A stretch of DNA of 6,396 nt, taken from Chitinophagaceae bacterium. GTDB taxonomy: Bacteria > Bacteroidota > Bacteroidia > Chitinophagales > Chitinophagaceae. Shown here piece by piece: positions 4,967 through 6,396 of the stretch. Below the pieces are notes generated by a model. It ran no database searches. It saw only the letters and a program-made list of their open reading frames with translations, and was not told the DNA's origin. A program made the translations under genes and the position numbers. Within the stretch, counting starts at the first letter, position 1; every line of letters begins with the position of its first letter. The stretch spans positions 1 to 6,396 of the forward strand of contig JAEUVI010000373.1 of assembly GCA_016787105.1 (NCBI GenBank), written 5' to 3'.

Positions 4967-5251
4967 TTCGCTTCAATTTTAGATTTCACAATGTTTGTCA
5001 AAGGAGTAACTGGAATTATTCGTCATCCATTTATATCCAAATTATGACATGAAATGTTTGTTTCCTAAAGTTACTTATTAACAAATGTGAACAGAAATTT
5101 TTTGAGCAAAACATTTACAACAAAAACATAATTTTTTTTAATGAGCAATAACCAGGTTGGTGATTGCTGTTAAAACAATTCTAAAAAAACTAAGCTGCTA
5201 TTAACCCCGGCTTATTTGCCGCATATTTACACAGATTAACCATCTGCCTGT
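4967..5251. promoter_or_regulatory. divergent intergenic region between phoH and the DUF5686 gene
   Basis: This 285 bp AT-rich region must carry promoters for both flanking genes. I found no exact TAnnTTTG box on either strand; ATAATTTGG on the minus strand (near 5036-5044) and CTTATTTGCC at 5211-5220 on the plus strand are near misses. Several symmetrical elements are present: an imperfect direct repeat (4990-5011 and 5053-5075), a GTCAT/ATGAC dyad (5022-5048), an AGCAAT/ATTGCT dyad (5144-5168) and a small CGGC/GCCG hairpin (5208-5221) in the probable leader of the plus-strand gene. Homopolymer A and T runs at about 5131-5140 and 5183-5189 may bend the DNA. No gene is seen here. Confidence 0.5.
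5144..5168. repeat. interrupted inverted repeat (operator-like dyad)
   Basis: AGCAAT (5144-5149) pairs with ATTGCT (5163-5168), and inside it ACC (5151-5153) pairs with GGT (5159-5161), with one mismatched position and a 5-base centre. Neither strand has a T-run directly after it, so it is not an intrinsic terminator. Its place about 85 bp before the plus-strand start suits a regulator-binding site, but no regulator is known. Confidence 0.35.
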
Positions 5252-6396
5252 ATGAACCGAAGCCTGCTTCCTGTATTATTGCTTATCTGCGGTTCGTCTT
5301 ACTCTTTTTGCCAATCGTCAAAAATTTATGGAAAAATAACTAACACAAAACTTGAGCCGCTGGCCTTCGTAAGCGTTCAGGTAAAGGATTACCAGCAAGG
5401 CACCATCACAAAGGATGATGGTACTTATGAGTTACTGGTGGATAATGGTAAATACGATATTGTTATAAGTATGATTGGATACCAGTCAAAAGTGATAACA
5501 GTCATTGTTGATCAGAAATCGTACATGCAGAATATCATACTGGAAGCAGATAATTCAACCAATCTTGCCGAAGTAATAGTGCGAGGTAAAATAAAAGATC
5601 GGTCGGAAGAGATAATCCGGAATGTAATACGAAATAAAGAAAAGCTGCAATCTGCACCGGGTGCATATTCTTGTATGGTTTATATAAAGGCAACACAGGA
5701 AGATTCTTCCACAAGAAGAAAAAAGAAAAAAGATAATGCTGATACAATCCTTAATGCTAATGCAGACTTGTTGAAAATGGCGATGGCAGAAATTTCATTG
5801 CGTTATGACCATGAAACTGACCTGCGAACGAAGGAAGAAAGAATTGGTATTGCAAAACGGGGGAATACAGATGGATTGTTTTACCTGACTACGACAGAAG
5901 GGAATTTTGATTTTTATAATAACCTGGTAAAAGTGCCATCTGTTTCTCAAACTCCTTTTTTGTCGCCAGTCAGTTATAGTGGTTTGTTGGGGTATAAATT
6001 TAAAATGCTGAAGATAGAAGATCGTAATGGGAGAAAGTTTTATACAATCAGCGTTAAGCCCCGGCAATTAAGCAACGCAACCGTGGAAGGGGTAATAACT
6101 GTGATGGACAGTGCATGGGCTATCATTCATACAAGGTTCAGCTTACCGGAATATCATCTACCGCAGTACGATTTTTTTGAAGTAGAGCAAAATTATGATC
6201 GTATCAATGATTCAATATGGATGATAACACGGCAGCACTTCACTTACTTTTCTAAAAGCGGTAAAGCAAAAAAGTCGGGACAGACGATTGTTTCTTACAA
6301 GGACTTTGAACTGAATAAGCAATTTCCCAAAAAGTATTTTGGAACAGAAATAAGCAAGGCAACAGAAGAAGCATATGAGAAAGATAGCTCCTTCTG
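5252..6396 (+). CDS. CarboxypepD_reg-like domain plus DUF5686-type outer-membrane protein, 3' end outside the window
   Basis: An open frame runs from ATG 5252 without a stop to the window end (381 full codons). It starts with a signal peptide (MNRSLLPVLLLICGSSYSFC), probably cleaved around residue 20. Residues about 24-98 form a carboxypeptidase regulatory-like beta-sandwich: IYGKITNTKLEPLAFVSVQV, then TKDDGTYELLVDNGKYDIVI, then SMIGYQS, the standard N-terminal module of Bacteroidota outer-membrane proteins. From about 117 on it follows the DUF5686 pattern: EEIIRNVIRNKEKL, YSCMVYIKA, the FDFYNNLVKVPSVSQTPFLS stretch, SYSGLLGYKFKML, and VMDSAWAIIHTRFSLPEYHL. Full members are roughly 800 residues and end in a predicted outer-membrane beta-barrel, so about half is missing here. 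A basic run (RRKKKK, about 155-160) sits in a probably exposed loop. The function of the family is not established; surface assembly or transport is inferred. It is transcribed away from phoH. Confidence 0.85.
   Translation, partial: MNRSLLPVLLLICGSSYSFCQSSKIYGKITNTKLEPLAFVSVQVKDYQQGTITKDDGTYELLVDNGKYDIVISMIGYQSKVITVIVDQKSYMQNIILEADNSTNLAEVIVRGKIKDRSEEIIRNVIRNKEKLQSAPGAYSCMVYIKATQEDSSTRRKKKKDNADTILNANADLLKMAMAEISLRYDHETDLRTKEERIGIAKRGNTDGLFYLTTTEGNFDFYNNLVKVPSVSQTPFLSPVSYSGLLGYKFKMLKIEDRNGRKFYTISVKPRQLSNATVEGVITVMDSAWAIIHTRFSLPEYHLPQYDFFEVEQNYDRINDSIWMITRQHFTYFSKSGKAKKSGQTIVSYKDFELNKQFPKKYFGTEISKATEEAYEKDSSF

Noticed and set aside
3993..4982. Plus-strand ORFs antisense to phoH
   Set aside because: phoH has all ATPase motifs in frame; these translations are serine/arginine-rich shadows.
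5141..5173. Ten-codon ORF MSNNQVGDCC in the divergent region
   Set aside because: Too short, overlaps the dyad, and has no coupling or gene-like context; expected by chance.
5535..6067. Minus-strand ORFs of 70 and 90 codons
   Set aside because: They are antisense to the continuous CarboxypepD_reg/DUF5686 frame, which is the real gene.
1..6396. Defence system, mobile element or CRISPR array
   Set aside because: No nuclease, transposase, integrase, toxin pair or regular repeat-spacer pattern is visible; the genes are mostly core functions.

Overview
The window looks like chromosomal DNA from a Bacteroidota bacterium, most likely of the Chitinophagaceae/Sphingobacteriia type. The evidence is an incomplete gene with a carboxypeptidase-like N-terminal domain joined to a DUF5686-type region, an ECF sigma factor coupled to a zinc-less one-TM partner of Bacteroidota style, a small DUF4878-like lipoprotein, AT-rich intergenic DNA and mostly absent Shine-Dalgarno signals. 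I see no tRNA, rRNA, transposase, phage gene or CRISPR array. Lineage is inferred from protein style only.

Layout, left to right. Positions 1-222 are non-coding apart from a possible gene start at the left edge on the minus strand. A guanine deaminase (guaD, plus strand, 223-702) follows and ends 5 bp from the end of the convergent minus-strand cluster. That cluster, in its own direction of transcription from 4966 down to 708, is: phoH/ybeZ-type ATPase; DUF4878-like lipoprotein; a 145 bp gap with a structured leader; inorganic pyrophosphatase (ppa); half-length TauE/SafE transporter; an unrecognised exported protein; a probable 17-residue small ORF; ECF sigma factor; its membrane-anchored partner. 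From ppa onward the gaps are 5, 5, 0 and 28 bp, then a 4-base ATGA overlap, so one transcript is plausible. A 285 bp divergent intergenic region (4967-5251) holding several dyads separates phoH from the plus-strand CarboxypepD_reg-like/DUF5686 protein, which runs off the right edge.

How the genes work together. guaD (purine salvage/nitrogen release), ppa (pyrophosphate removal) and phoH (RNA-linked ATPase) are housekeeping-type genes. The regulatory interest is the sigma/partner pair at the tail of the ppa run, preceded by a secreted protein of unknown function and a tiny ORF. A signalling unit (exported protein, small peptide, sigma, membrane anti-sigma-like protein) is a reasonable but unproven reading. 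The rest is ordinary core-genome content. Two genes (sigma, phoH) appear forced to use TTG starts, because in-frame stops lie just upstream and no ATG is available near the expected N-terminus.
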